NCBI GenBank assembly: GCA_029582265.1
Contig: CM055817.1
Location: forward strand, 23,318,161 to 23,382,160
Source: Zoroaster sp. YZ-2022
Taxonomy: Eukaryota; Echinodermata; Asteroidea; Forcipulatida; Zoroasteridae
Direction of reading: 5' to 3'
Length of the DNA: 64,000 nt
Part shown: positions 23,291-35,074 of the stretch, in pieces
Layout of the letters: each line of letters begins with the position of its first letter
How positions within the stretch are numbered: the stretch's first letter is position 1
Notes under the pieces: model-generated
Seen by the model: only the letters and a program-made list of their open reading frames with translations
Databases searched by the model: none
What the model was told of the DNA's origin: nothing
Program-made: the position numbers and the translations under genes

Positions 23291-23432
23291 CGGCCATCAC
23301 GACAAGTGTTGCAGTCAGACCTGCGACACTCTGTGCCATCGAAGCAAGTATCAATCCAAGCCCGTGGGTACCCGCCAAGAACTACCACCAATCGGCAGCC
23401 GACTTTACGAGCTACAGCCGCAGCGGCAGGTG
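23291..23432 (-). CDS. SLC16-like, coding exon 2 (apparent frameshift)
   Basis: Acceptor TTTTCAG at 23433-23439 and donor G|GTAAGAA at 23290. The first half reads VARKVGCRLVVVLGG, typical of the loop and start of membrane segment 3. The second half reads GLGLILASMAQSVAGL in another frame, also typical. The join lies within about 10 bases (GGGTACCCAC, near 23367-23376): one base too many or two missing. The exon is 142 bp, and 144 would restore both frames and the downstream phase. This is either a sequence error or an inactivating mutation. Both flanking splice sites are good. Confidence 0.75.
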
Positions 23433-23494
23433 CTGAAAACAACAAAGGGAACTTTATGAATATAGAGTACTTATCCCCAGAGTAGATGAGACAG

Positions 23495-24526
23495 TGGGCC
23501 GGATAAATAAAAGTTAGCAATTGCTTATCTAGTAAAAGCTCAAGCAATAGCAATTGCTTAACAAGTAAAAGCTCAAGGTTAAGCAATTGCTAAAAAATGT
23601 ATAAATAACCTTCTTCTTTGATTACACCTGTTGCTTGGGTGGGTTAGCAATTGCTTATGGGTATAACAAATGATGGGAGGTCAGTTCCGATTAGCCTAGT
23701 GGTTGTATATGAGGCATGTGTTAGCAACATGGATGCTGCCGAAGAATTGGGGAGTGGTACAAATAGTGAGCAATCTTTGAACGAACTGTTCGTTAGTATA
23801 ATCAAAGAGTACCCTGTTCTAATCGAGAAAAGTCAGTTGCCGGGGTAAAAGACATGAAGGCAAATGCAAAAAAGCACAAATGTCAATTACTACCAACACA
23901 GGTAAAGCTATGGATGAGAAGCAAATTTGGAAAAAGATAGCAAACATGAAAAGTCAAGTGAAGAAGAAAACAGATGGAATGCAAACAGGAAATAGGAAGA
24001 TTGTTTTGGTTCCATGGGAACAAGATCTGTACAACATCTTCAAAGGGGATGAAAACCCGACTATTACGAAGATGCCATGCGCCATTTCTGCTGGTTTCAA
24101 ACCAAGTACTTCGACTGCTGCTAGCCACTCCAAATTTTCAAATTGAACCGAAATAATTTCCGGTATCTGGTGCATGATTGACTTCATCACGATTTATTCT
24201 TTCATTGTACACCTTTTCATGTTCCTTACATGCATAAAATCGGCCATGATGGCGGGAGTAATGCAACATGCAAGTGTTAGCAAATGCGTAAGCTCCTCAT
24301 TTAGTATCTTGTAAAAATATTAGCAAGTGCTACAAGTCATTAGTAGTAAAGGTCTGGTTTATTTATATGCTTCCAAGCAAGTGCTAATCTCTCTAGTAAT
24401 TGCTTAAAAATCATAGCACTTGCTTTTACATTGAAGTAATTACTTGCAAGTAATTGCTCACTTTATTAAGAAGAATTAAGAAAATGACTAGTAAAAGCAA
24501 TTGCTACTTTTTATTTATCCAGCCCA
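23495..24526 (+). mobile_element. TIR DNA transposon remnant in SLC16 intron 1
   Basis: Inverted ends TGGGCCGGATAAATAAAAG (23495) and its inverse (24526), each followed by an inverted TAGCAATTGCTT block. The subterminal regions are full of GCAATTGC and AAGCAAGTGC motifs. The interior holds a broken plus-strand frame (23735-24146): LNELFVSIIKEYPVLIEK and then, after frameshifts, KQIWKKIANMKSQVKKKTDG and TGNRKIVLVPWEQ. That pattern resembles Myb/SANT-like DNA-binding proteins carried by some PIF/Harbinger-type elements. No target duplication was found, so the family is tentative. Confidence 0.6.
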
Positions 24527-25984
24527 TTATCACGTGTGGTTTAATTTATAGCCAGTTAAAAGTTAGGCACGCCAAAAATTTACAACCCAAAATATGCCTG
24601 GATAAAAGTAATTTGTGTCAAGAAATGTTGTGATGTATAAAACCCCATGTGCTCAGCAGTAACCATAAAATCGTAATTAACACATGTTGCAGCCATATGT
24701 AATTGAGTGATTTTGTCCAAAATACTCTGATGGTATGCAAGGTGTGCCTGTTTACAAAACAGGTTTTGCGATTTGCTCCGGCTACGGCCTAAAGAGGGCG
24801 CTATCTACGTAAGCACGACTGTCATCAGGGAAATTGGTACAAGCGTGTGGTATTTATCCTTTGTGCATTTTATTCATTCGAACGTTGCCCCACATGTTTT
24901 TATACACCGTATGTTTGAAACACTGTGTACTCCGTGATTGCTGAGTGTTCCCTGAAAAATACTCCATTAAGCGACTCGGGCGGGATTCGAACCCACGACT
25001 TCCTGCTTATAAGTGCAGACGTATTATTCTTTCGAACTCCAGCTTGACCGATGACGATGGATGACTTGCATACATCGGAAACTTCCATATGATCGGAACT
25101 GTCTGTGCTTAATATGTTTAATTACTTTAACCCTATCACGCTGAAATTTTCTGACTGATCCTAACTGTTCCTTGGGACCCACCTTTGCAAAAAATCAATG
25201 ATAATGGGTGTTCATAGTTGAATTTCCATTATTATTATGTTAAAAATATTACATTTTCGATAATGTTAAACATTCAATGGGTTTTGGGGTTTGTTGTCAA
25301 CTTCAAACTCTGAACTGGACAATATTGAGTCATGTGACCACTCCAATGCATTCTGGGAATCCAATATGGCCACCATTGCGTTTAAATGCAATGACTTTTA
25401 TTTTGTCCCAAAAACCTGTTTTTTTTTATAAAGTTTTTTCAATTTTTATTTGCTCAATATATAAATTTATGTCATCAGTAGTACCATGAATGTTATTATA
25501 TCTGCCTTTATTGTACTTTTATTGGGTCAAAATAATTAAAAATCATGTTTTTGGAACAAATTAACCCGAAATATTGCTTATAGCGCCCTCTAGTTGTATT
25601 TTAAATGTCGTCACATTGTTGCCTCTACCAAAGACAACATTTGTGCCAAATTTCATAATAACGGACAAAAATTAAGAAAGTTATGGGATAATACTATTTT
25701 TGACCAAATGAGGACCGAAAATGGGTATAGCGCCACCTAACGGTGACATATGGAAATGTTCATGTCCTCATTCGATAGATCGCGTCAAACCGAACATGCC
25801 TATGACGTTTTATAAAAATCAGCTGTTGAAAGCAGAAAATAAGGAGGGGAACAATGAGCACCCCCCCCCCCACCAGGTCTGAGAACAAAAAAAACAGGCT
25901 TAGTGGAAACTCGGGTTAGTGGAAACACATTGACCTAATGTACAGACTATTGGGCAATTGTCAACATTTCGTGGAGCTCAGGCT
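24527..25984. other. SLC16-like intron 1, repeat fragments
   Basis: Contains the tRNA-like segment at 24970-25050 and stretches such as TATAGCGCCACCTAACGGTG (near 25728) typical of old dispersed repeats, plus a C13 run near 25861. No exon was recognised. Confidence 0.45.
24970..25050 (-). other. tRNA-like segment (SINE head or pseudo-tRNA)
   Basis: On the minus strand a perfect B-box context GGGTTCGAATCCC follows a CTGC..GCAG anticodon-like stem whose loop contains TAT. The D-arm side is poor. A real tRNA gene is unlikely, and a SINE head or tRNA pseudogene fits better. Confidence 0.35.
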
Positions 25985-26009
25985 TGCTACTTCTGTACAC
26001 AGGTCTACT

Positions 26010-26640
26010 ATATTATTAGCCCTGATCGATATTACATACTCTATCTACAGTGCAAAGTACACTTCCGATATGTTCATCATAGCCCCATTCGTATACCTGT
26101 AAAGTTTGCATCGATTTTCTCCTTTATAAACTGTTTTCGTTGGCAGAACTGAAGGAAATGCAGGCACTGTGGTCTTACACCGTTTTCTGAGAAACTATTT
26201 TTGAAAGATGTTTTTATACTTCCCCGACATTCTTCAGAGCAACGGCCAATCTGTACAAACTTTTCATGCCATTCATCGAGCGATGACCTTGTCTCCGTAG
26301 GGTCAGAGACGTGTTCTGCTGCGCAATCGATGTTCTGACCCCACGCTCATGCGCATTATTCAGCGTGAACGGCATGTAAAGTTTGTAAACAGATTGGCCG
26401 TTGCTCTAAGAATTGTCGGGGAAATCCTCTTTTTTAGACATCTTTCAGCAAAAATCGTTTCTCCAAGAGGCAAAGCATAGTTACATGCCTCATTTCTGGT
26501 TCAGCCAACGAAGACAGTTTTTAAAAAGGAGAAAATTTAGTGCAAACTTTACTGTATACGAACGGGAAGAACTCTTGGGTCAGGACCCTATCAGAAGTGT
26601 ACTTTGCACTGTAGATAGAGTCCTACCAGGGCTACTATAT
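26010..26640. repeat. Large imperfect inverted repeat beside SLC16 exon 1
   Basis: Left arm about 26010-26290, right arm about 26355-26640. GTGCAAAGTACACTTC at 26050 pairs with GAAGTGTACTTTGCAC at 26596, and AGAGCAACGGCCAATCTGT at 26236 pairs with ACAGATTGGCCGTTGCTCT at 26389. Arms look roughly 75-80% alike. It would be transcribed as a foldback within intron 1. Confidence 0.75.
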
Positions 26641-26675
26641 ATTATCCAAGGTTGACCTTTGTATTATTTGCTTAC

Positions 26676-26883
26676 CGAGTACATACTGCACACCAAAGTG
26701 AAGAGAGCCTATGGAACCGATGACCCACAAATCAGTATCAAAGTCATCCTTCATTACTGTTAAGAGAACTCCAAATGATTTTAAGGTTCCGTAAAAGACA
26801 AACATGGTGGTGAAACTCGCCAATACGACGGCCCATCCCCATCCTCCTTCACGGTATGAGGTCGGTTGGTTTTTCGCCTCCAT
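26676..26883 (-). CDS. SLC16 monocarboxylate-transporter-like, coding exon 1
   Basis: Encodes about 69 residues starting at ATG 26883 (MEAKNQPTSYREGGWGW). EGGWGWAVVLASF is the SLC16 family signature at the start of membrane segment 1, and the exon ends just after VQYVLG with a good donor (G|GTAAGC, phase 1). SLC16 proteins are 12-helix plasma-membrane transporters, many moving lactate, pyruvate or other monocarboxylates with protons. Substrate cannot be told here. With the exons at 23291-23432, 21831-22650 and 21042-21178 it would make a protein of about 430 residues, normal for the family. The exon itself is intact, whereas the next two carry apparent frameshifts. A large inverted repeat lies 28 bp beyond the donor. 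Confidence 0.85.
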
Positions 26884-27957
26884 GGGTGAGAGCAACTGTT
26901 ACAGAATCTCTTTAAACATACAGTTATCTCAAAACTTTCCTACTGCGAACCAACTTGCGATCTGTAGATGCTTGAGTTAGTGAATTTCATTAGTCAGACA
27001 ATAAGTGACAATAATAACGCACACACTAGTTGGTGTATGGAAGAAGCGTTGAAGCTATAGTTTAGTCAAAGGCGTACGTACGCAACCCAGAACACAGCGC
27101 TCGAAAACCAAAACAAGATTCAGGCGATCGAGTGCAGTGAACAGCCACGGGCGCCTTCACCAGTCCAGTGGACGCTACTACTGAATTATTCATAATATCC
27201 ACTATATATATGAACAGTTTATGTATGCAAACTATTTAACCAATCACCGTAGGCAAATGATTGCGATCATCTATATTTATGAGGTGATTAACAAGTATAG
27301 TTAGTTATTTTATGCATTATTACCACATGGTAATAAAAAATCTGGCATTATGGATTAAATTTCTCAAACAAATCGGTCGAGAAAACAAGAAAAACGTTGT
27401 GCGCCAGTTTGCCACGCATGCGCCTTGACTTTCTTAGGTTATGCTGAAGGAAGCAGTGAAGCGATATAATACAAAAGTGCCCTGAAAGGCTGGTACGGTT
27501 AACAAAAATGAAAGGTTATCCAGTGCGTTTTCGGCTAAGGGAAGGGGATGAGGGACAGACAGGTTTGCAAAAGAATCCTCTTTTGGGGAGTGATTTTGTA
27601 GAGGGCAGGTTTGCGGTTTTAAGAAAGAACTATTATGATAATAACGTAAATAATTTACTTGACAAAATTAAGACATGAGCTGATGTAAATTTTACGTTCA
27701 ATATAACATGAAATATATTAGATAAAATAAGATAAACAGAGAATTCTATGCTCCTGCGGGGCCAGGTCAGAGGCCAAAACCATATCTGCCGAGGAGCCAG
27801 GGATCAAGCCCTGGTCAGATGCAGACAACTTGGGCAGCGGTAGTGGAGATCGCTACTAACGGGACACAAGCCTTTACGTGTTGTTATACACAGAATAAAT
27901 ATATAGGAAGAACGACCTGAAATATTATATAAACGGGAAGTGAGCAAAGAAAATTTG
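26884..27957. other. 5' flank of the SLC16-like gene
   Basis: Sequence upstream of ATG 26883. It must hold the promoter and any 5' UTR exon, but no TATA box or clear initiator could be assigned. The region from about 27740 to the tRNA-like segment is repeat-like, and 27878-27935 resembles 28062-28115. Confidence 0.35.
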
Positions 27958-28032
27958 GCTGATGCCGGACTCGAACCCGCGACCTCTCGAATACCGTACG
28001 AGTGCTCGGTACCAACTGTGGAGCCAACCAGC
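27958..28032 (-). tRNA. tRNA-like gene or tRNA-derived repeat (possible Thr)
   Basis: The minus strand folds as a cloverleaf: acceptor GCTGGTT with CATCAGC (one mismatch and a G-T pair), D-arm GCTC..GAGC, anticodon arm CTCG..CGAG with a loop containing GGT, and a T-arm with TTCGAGT and one mismatch. Length 75. A-box TGGCTCCACAGTTGG and B-box GGTTCGAGTCC are present. The anticodon loop does not have the usual U33, so a tRNA-derived SINE or pseudogene is at least as likely as a functional gene. Confidence 0.4.
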
Positions 28033-28120
28033 CCCTATATTGACACATATGATTTTTTTATGTGGTTGTACACAGAACAAATATATAGGGTAAACTGAAA
28101 TATTATATAAATATTATATA

Positions 28121-29054
28121 CCGTTTCACGAAGTGCCAATTGGGGAAAATTGTAATTTTTTCGAGGTTGATTTTTTTGATATTCTGAATTACTTCATTGA
28201 AAATCTACAATCCCACAAATTTACAGGGTCTAAAGATCACTAGTTTTGTAATTATAATTAACTGGCCCAAGGGCAAAATGTGTTCTTGGAGAATGCGTTT
28301 TCACGAAGTGACACCACACAGCAACGAGCTTTTAAGTAATATCTATGATTTAAACGTAACATGTAACAGTCAAGAGTAAAAATACATGTAAAACGTGTGC
28401 CCTATGAAAGAACAGATTACACTTTCCAAATGTGCTGTCAACTTTTCAATAAAGGAAACGATTATTCATAACATAGTTAATAATTTAAGACAATAATCTC
28501 TTCGAGAAAACGTTCAAATTAACACAACTTTTCTAATAGCAGCGCGCGCCATTACTGATCTATGAATATAAATAGCTACATTGTCTCTTCGTGAAAACGC
28601 AAAACTACTTCGTCCCCAATTTCCCCTCATAGCGTGCGTACAACCAGAATTATACGGGTACCACTGGTTCACGACATGTTGATAAATCCGCATGGTTTTG
28701 TACACGCGCTGAAAGGACAAAACTCACGCTCGAGGCGTTTTTCCGTTTTCACTAAGTGCACCAGAGCTATTTATAGGTCTGTGCGGCGCGCTGCCTTTTG
28801 AGAGCAAAATAAGTTGTTTCTAGCGTTTTCACGAAGGGACAATTGTATTAATAAATCAATTACGACGTAAATAATATTCCTGTTGTTGAATAACTTGCAG
28901 ATTTGAGAAGTTTGAAATCTGTAATTTCACATATTGCACATAATTTATCATCTCCTTGATGATGGTGAAACACACTAAAAAGTGAGCAACTCAAACTCGA
29001 TTATCCTGAAATGTGTGTTTTGTGTGTGGACCAATTATCACTTCGTGAAAACGG
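28121..29054. mobile_element. Iteron-bearing TIR element A, block copy 3
   Basis: Same element in block copy 3, with many small indels. Both ends are recognisable: CCGTTTCACGAAGTG on the left and CTTCGTGAAAACGG on the right. Confidence 0.6.
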
Positions 29055-29889
29055 TGACGATATTACCTAAGTACCTGACTAAAAACATTAATAATTGTAC
29101 TTAAATCCTGTGGGTGTGAAGAGAGTATGACCTTTCAGGACCACCTACTTTTATAGAACAAGCAGCCATCCTTATTTTGTTACTGCCCCTGAGCCATGGG
29201 GCTGCAACATTTTAGTTTCCCTGAAGAATCTTGTGAATTTGATTTCTTTATTAATAAAACATGATTTAATATGTACGGTCTGGATCGAGATTTATTTAAA
29301 TTTATGAATATTTATTGGTGTAATATTTAACCAAAAATAAAATGTAAAAAACAACAACACACAAATAAAGTAAAGGGGTTTGGGAGACACTTACAGCTTG
29401 ACCAACGGCTCGATGACTTTTGGCACCGAGGCTTTTGCCTGAGACCCCACCCTGGGTACGGATCTGAGTTCAATTAATACCTGCCTGATCAGCCGTTTTC
29501 GTATACTGGCTCTGTTAGCCGATGGTTTGGGAGGACATCCGAGTTGAGATTGCCGAGACTGGGGCAAACTGCTGTCGCCATAAACCTTAAGGTCGGTTTC
29601 TCTTTATAATTTTCTGGGATTTGGGGTCTGGTTGGGACGTGGAGAGGCACGACGCTGACTATGGGATTAGAGGCAAACGCCGTCTCGGGACCTGACATCA
29701 TCCGCCGAGGCATTCCAAGGGTTTCTATCCACTGAGAGTTTTCATGTCAACGCCGCACGCTTAACCAGCCAACTACACAACATTCAACAGCTGATTCGAA
29801 TTTATCGTTTATCTAAATTACTTGAATTTGTAATAAATTTAATTGATGTTATATTTATTGTAAGTTTATTCGTTAGTAATAATTGGAAA

Positions 29890-30531
29890 GAATGTATCCG
29901 ACCGCCACTTTTGGCTTCTTTTGGAATTTTTAAAAGATGATTCTATCGATTTTTGGTATACAGCAAAACTATCTTTTAAAATCCACTTTTATGATGGTTT
30001 TCGGACCTTTATTTCTCTAAAAAATTCTCCCTTCAGAAAATAGAAAGATCCTATTATATATATAGCAAAAGAAACGTCACCCCTAAATTTTGATAGTCTG
30101 AGAACATGTTTAGCTTATATGTCCTCAGACGTTATGCATGACGAATTTTGAGGTCAACCAACTTTGCTACATTGTGTTCGTGTTACACTTCCATACTCAT
30201 AATATTCTTCATTAAACAAATTATATTAATTATAAAATGAAAATAATAAATATTTTTAGGGGGTGACGTTTCTTTTGCTGCGGCGTATAGCTGCCACCGC
30301 GCATGTGTAATGACTGTGTTGTCACTAATTGGGGAGTTGACAAGATCAGAGTGACATGACTGAGGAAGTCATGCACACCAAAAATGCCTGATTTTTCATG
30401 AAATAAATATCCTGAATAATTTGAAGTATATGTCCATCATCATCCATATGTTCTCCACCATACTAGGTAGAAGATTACATTATTGGTTATATTGAATGAG
30501 AAAACGTGGCGGTACGGTCGATACGACATTC
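29890..30531. mobile_element. TIR element B, block copy 3
   Basis: Recognisable version of the 1711-2372 element with damaged termini and many small indels, as in the rest of block copy 3. Confidence 0.7.
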
Positions 30532-31128
30532 TACCCAACAATTCAATTTTTATTGTAAAATTTATATTTTTATGTTCCTCTGTGTTCATTTGTTGCTGTG
30601 TATCATTTTCCTGGGCTGCCTTTTAACTATCACTTATCATTCTGTCCCAATCATGGTGGACCTTGTGACAGTGATATATCATAGATACATATTGTGTACT
30701 AGTTTGCACATTTTCCCCTAGTCATCCTTTTTATAATTCGAACGGTTGTACACAGTTGTCAAGGTGTTCATATTTAAAATGCTGCATATTTTTCTATTAG
30801 TACTTAGTACTATCTGGTACGGTAATTACATATTTATATTTATATGGCACGCGCGCTTCGAACAAAAAGACCCGCTTATTATTATTGTGTGTAGCTAATT
30901 AACAGTGCATACGTTTTGTCCAGTTAATCAGGTGCATCATTTAGCGGATAGGATGAATCCTCTCCTCCATGGCTAAAACATGGGAAGGGGTGGTACCATC
31001 GGTAGAACAGCAGCAATCAATTGATTGGGCCTCTATTTGGACGATCGATTGCGTCTGACCTCGACCGATGCACCCGATTCAACTACCGGTCATCAATTAT
31101 TAAGTGGGGAAAGGTGAGGCCTGAAGAT

Positions 31129-31589
31129 CAGGGGCGCGTTTTCGCGACTGTAACCAGAAACATGTTTCAGGCTTCGGTCATTGGTTAAGCCGTTTTCGCG
31201 AGTTCAGGTTGTGCTATGATGACGTCATTGAAATTCTGACCCCCAAATCGTGAACCGAAGTTTGTGATCGGTTACGCTTGCTTTCAAGATGGCGGATCGT
31301 GTAAAAGTAAAAAAGTAAAGTTTTGTTAATTATTTGTTAAAACATGATGGAATGATTGTCTGTATACCAGTATATCTTTTCAAGTTTATTAATAGCACTC
31401 ACGAGTAGAGTTCCTATTTTTGCAAAAATTTGAATTACACCGTATATTTTGAGAAACGTCGCAACCGAAAAAAAATCTGGTTACCGTTCTCGCGTTTAAG
31501 CTCGCGTAGATTACGTCTGTCCTGTGTTTCGGTCAAGAATATGACGTCAGAAACAAGCTTGTCTGGTTCGTCGCGAAAAACGCGCCCTG
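31129..31589. mobile_element. TIR element D, block copy 3
   Basis: Same element with indel noise. Both GGGGCGCGTTTTCGCGAC-type ends can still be read. Confidence 0.65.
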
Positions 31590-31973
31590 ACGTCACGCTT
31601 TGAGGCTCGTGAATTACGCGCCATGATACTGCCGCAGCCGCCATGTTTTAGCTGAGATTCAACTTTGACCTCGGGTTAGCAGCGAGCGCGCGAGTTTCAA
31701 GGCGGCTACATGTATGTGACGTCAGATCTTCAGTGCACAATGTACGTATCCAATGAGAAATCCCTTTGAATGTTTCGCCTGGAGCCAGTCGTTATCCTTG
31801 AGGATGATAAAGACAGGGTACCAGGTCTAGGAAGATGATACCTTTGGTCACGTTATAAGTGGGCTGCGATGATATCACACCATCGTACGCCGATAAGCAT
31901 CTCGCATCGGTTAAAAAAGCCATGTTGCAAAGCGCCACCAGTCGGTCAAGTCGTCCAGGTCATCATCGCTATT

Positions 31974-32344
31974 AACCCTCTCATCACTACTGTTTGACCA
32001 TTTGAAACCATTCAAAATTTCCACTTACTAAAATGGGCTATTGGTTTTGTACATTGCATACGGTGAGATACTCATTTGAAAAGTGTTGGTAGCAAGTTTT
32101 ACTACCATTCAAATTCATCTAAAATAATGGTTTTTGAATGCGGATACACTACACCTTGGTGTGTTTCTATTAGCCAAAATGTTTCAAATGGTGAATGTAC
32201 TACACAGTGGTCTTATAAATCACTCAAATGATTTTGAATGCCAGTGGATACATCACACCTTTGGTGTGTTTTACAAAAACGAATGGTTTCAAAATGGTGC
32301 ATCAACTGCCCAAAAAAGGCACCAAAGAAGGAGGGTTAGGGCAT
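31974..32344. mobile_element. TTAA-type element, block copy 3 equivalent
   Basis: Same insertion as 11476-11826 at the same site (after CATCATCGCTA), with many small indels. Its presence ties copy 3 to copy 2. Confidence 0.55.
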
Positions 32345-32852
32345 CACTGTGATAGCGTGATACATAATTAGTCACAGGCAACTTACCGTTAGCCATTGGG
32401 GTAAAACGTAATTCACCACCACACGCTCCGCGCTACTGGTGACTGGTAGGTGAATCAGATGATGACGCTATCCCCAGCCAAAATTGCTGGATTGATTATT
32501 GGAATTCTACCGTGTTGTGTTTTAAACGGCTTTTTTTCACAAAGGGGTATGAACGTTTACCTCACCGATTTTGCAGCCGACCAGAAACCGGAGACTTTTT
32601 TGTTGGCCAAAAGTAGATGGTCATAAATTGATGATATTCTTGCGTCGGTGACAAACATTGAAATTAATTTCTTTGAATTGATATTAAATTGAAATATTTA
32701 TGAGAAGGGTATGGAAATTTAACAAGAATAACACAAGAATTACATTGAAATTTTTGAATAAACCAAAATGTTTCTTAATTTATTATCAGCAAAGTGCATG
32801 TACAACGTGACATACATGATTATGTACCAACTAGATACCAGTTAGTTTAAGA

Positions 32853-33124
32853 TACTACTCAAAACAATTTAGGGAACACCGGAATAATCTCAGTTAAAGC
32901 AAGATCATTTATTTCAGATAAACACAATGTTTCATGAATTGATGAGAAACAACTGCACAATGAAACAGATGATGATAAAGGATGCATGTAGTGATTACTA
33001 CATTTCATGACATGACTACTGGAAAGAGAGAGGGGGTTGCAAATGAAAAATCCCGGTTCATTGGAACATTTCAAACCTATTTGATGTTAAAAACTGGTGT
33101 TCCCTTAAATTGTTTTGAGTAGTA
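32853..33124. mobile_element. MITE F, block copy 3
   Basis: Same element at the same position as in block copy 2, with a few indels. Confidence 0.75.
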
Positions 33125-33740
33125 TATTAACCCTAACCACCCCAAATCCTGCAAAATCGTCCAAATGGTACTTTTGGGGTGAAATTCAGCACTGTTGGAA
33201 ACTGGTACTTTCACCCTTCAAATAGGGCAAAACATTACTACCTGGCAAGAAGTACTGAATATGAAAGATCAAAGAAAACGCATGGTGCATTTTGGAAGAT
33301 AAGGGGCACGTTTAAAAAAAAATGCAATTGATGGATTTTTGAGGGTTCAGGAAGGTTCCTAGCCAGAATACCTATAAGTGCGGGGGTTAGGGTTCAGGAA
33401 GGTTCCTGTTGTATCAGAATACCTAGTTAGGGGGTTAGGGTTCAGGAAGGTTCCGTAGCCAGAATACCTATAGGGGTTAGGGTTCAGGAAGGTTCTTGAA
33501 AATAGTGAAACTGAAATCAAATTGTTCGTATTCATTCCAATAAAGTCAAACAAACAATTATATGATAAAAACAACAATAAACAAATCATTGCGGTGGATG
33601 TTTTCATTATTACAGTGGAAAACAGACGGGCTTGTTGTTTGGCTTTTTTATTCACCAATGCCAGAATCACAAGTGATGTTGGTGACTGCTTTTTCATATG
33701 GTTGCATGTCAGTACATGTTACATGTAGATGGGGTACAAT

Positions 33741-34179
33741 GACCCGCTCAGGAAAATGAGTCACAAGTCGCAAATTTGACAAATATACATTTCTATGTAG
33801 CTGGAAAGAGGTACATCATCGGCTTTAACTTGGTATAAGTGTGTCATATTGCATTATGGAGAGATATGGCATTTGTAATACGAATCAATAATGTGTGCAT
33901 AATTAAGACAAATTTATTGTTAGGAAAACAAGCATCTCTAAATGGAAAACAAATGACATATTTGAAAACAAAGTACTCACAAAATCATTGATTTGAATTA
34001 TTTTATTGATTGAAATTGGACATTAATGTAAAAAATATTCAGAAAATTTAGATCCTAATGATGTCAAAAACATACCCAAAAATTCAGATGTTAAAATAAA
34101 CACCCTCTCAACATTTCATCGCCTATTACATGTAAACGCATGGTGCGGACATGTGACCATTTTCACAGAGTGGGTCACA
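33741..34179. mobile_element. TIR element H, block copy 3
   Basis: Same element with damaged left end and indel noise. Confidence 0.6.
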
Positions 34180-34366
34180 TAATGGTTTTTGTGGCTTTGG
34201 GCACATTAAAAAACCTCCTACACATGGAGGCCACTAATCCACTAAATTTTCAGTAGTGTTTTTCACCAACCTTTAGTACATACGATGAGCCTGCTGTCCT
34301 TTCTCAAGTAATCTTACAAATCAACTGTGTGTCACCCATGGCTACTGTAATTGTTGGAACATATTA

Positions 34367-34601
34367 CACTCACTGTCAAAGTATTGCACATGCTCAGCTC
34401 AAGCACTTACAAGCAATGGTGAGATGATCATTTAATCCGATTTCATCGATCGTGTATACACTTCGAGCAAGAACAAAGAGATTGATTTCAAAACACAGGC
34501 ACTGTCAAGAAGTCTTAAGTAGTGTAACAAGCAGTGTAAATTATTGTACAGCCCTCCAAACTGAACTTTGGGATGTTGCAATACTTATGGCCTGTGGAGT
34601 G
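34367..34601. mobile_element. Tc1/mariner-like MITE I, block copy 3
   Basis: Shortened and indel-ridden version. The left CACTCACTG is present and the right end is partly lost. Confidence 0.65.
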
Positions 34602-35074
34602 TATGTGTATGTAGCGGTGGCCTGCACTTTCTACTCAACGGGAGACCACTTCTTACCCCTGCAATCTCAGTGGTGTGACAGTGCACAGAAGGGTAATCCA
34701 TAGGAGGCCACTGGGCAACAGCTAATTGCTTGAGTGGCCTGAATGGGTCGTTTCAAAATTGCACTGATTGTAGGAGGGTTAACCCTCCTACTACAAGGCT
34801 CAAAACAGTCAAAATGTTGATACATCTTGCCAAGGTATATCTAGTGCACTTAAAAAAGTCAAAAACTGTCAAACTTTATGTCTAGTAAGTGCAAGATTTA
34901 CAGGTCAAAATGAGTCGACCGTTTTTGGACTGGTAAAAAGCATTAGTCTGGTATTGTCTGGGTGGTCAAAATGACCGTAAAACCAGTCAAAAAATGCTCC
35001 CTGTGTACATACATTTGAGTCAACAGTCAAAACGGGCAGTTGGGACTGATTTTGACCACTATAGCTACTTGCAC

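Larger units (their letters stand above)
28081..35074. repeat. 7.7-kb composite block, copy 3 (cut by assembly gap)
   Basis: Same order and orientation as copy 2, sharing both copy-2 insertions. Unlike copies 1 and 2 it is full of 1-5 base insertions and deletions, except for a nearly clean stretch around 32440-32900. It stops at the N run exactly where the minisatellite should begin. The indel pattern looks like unpolished long-read sequence, so its small differences should not be trusted. Confidence 0.85.
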
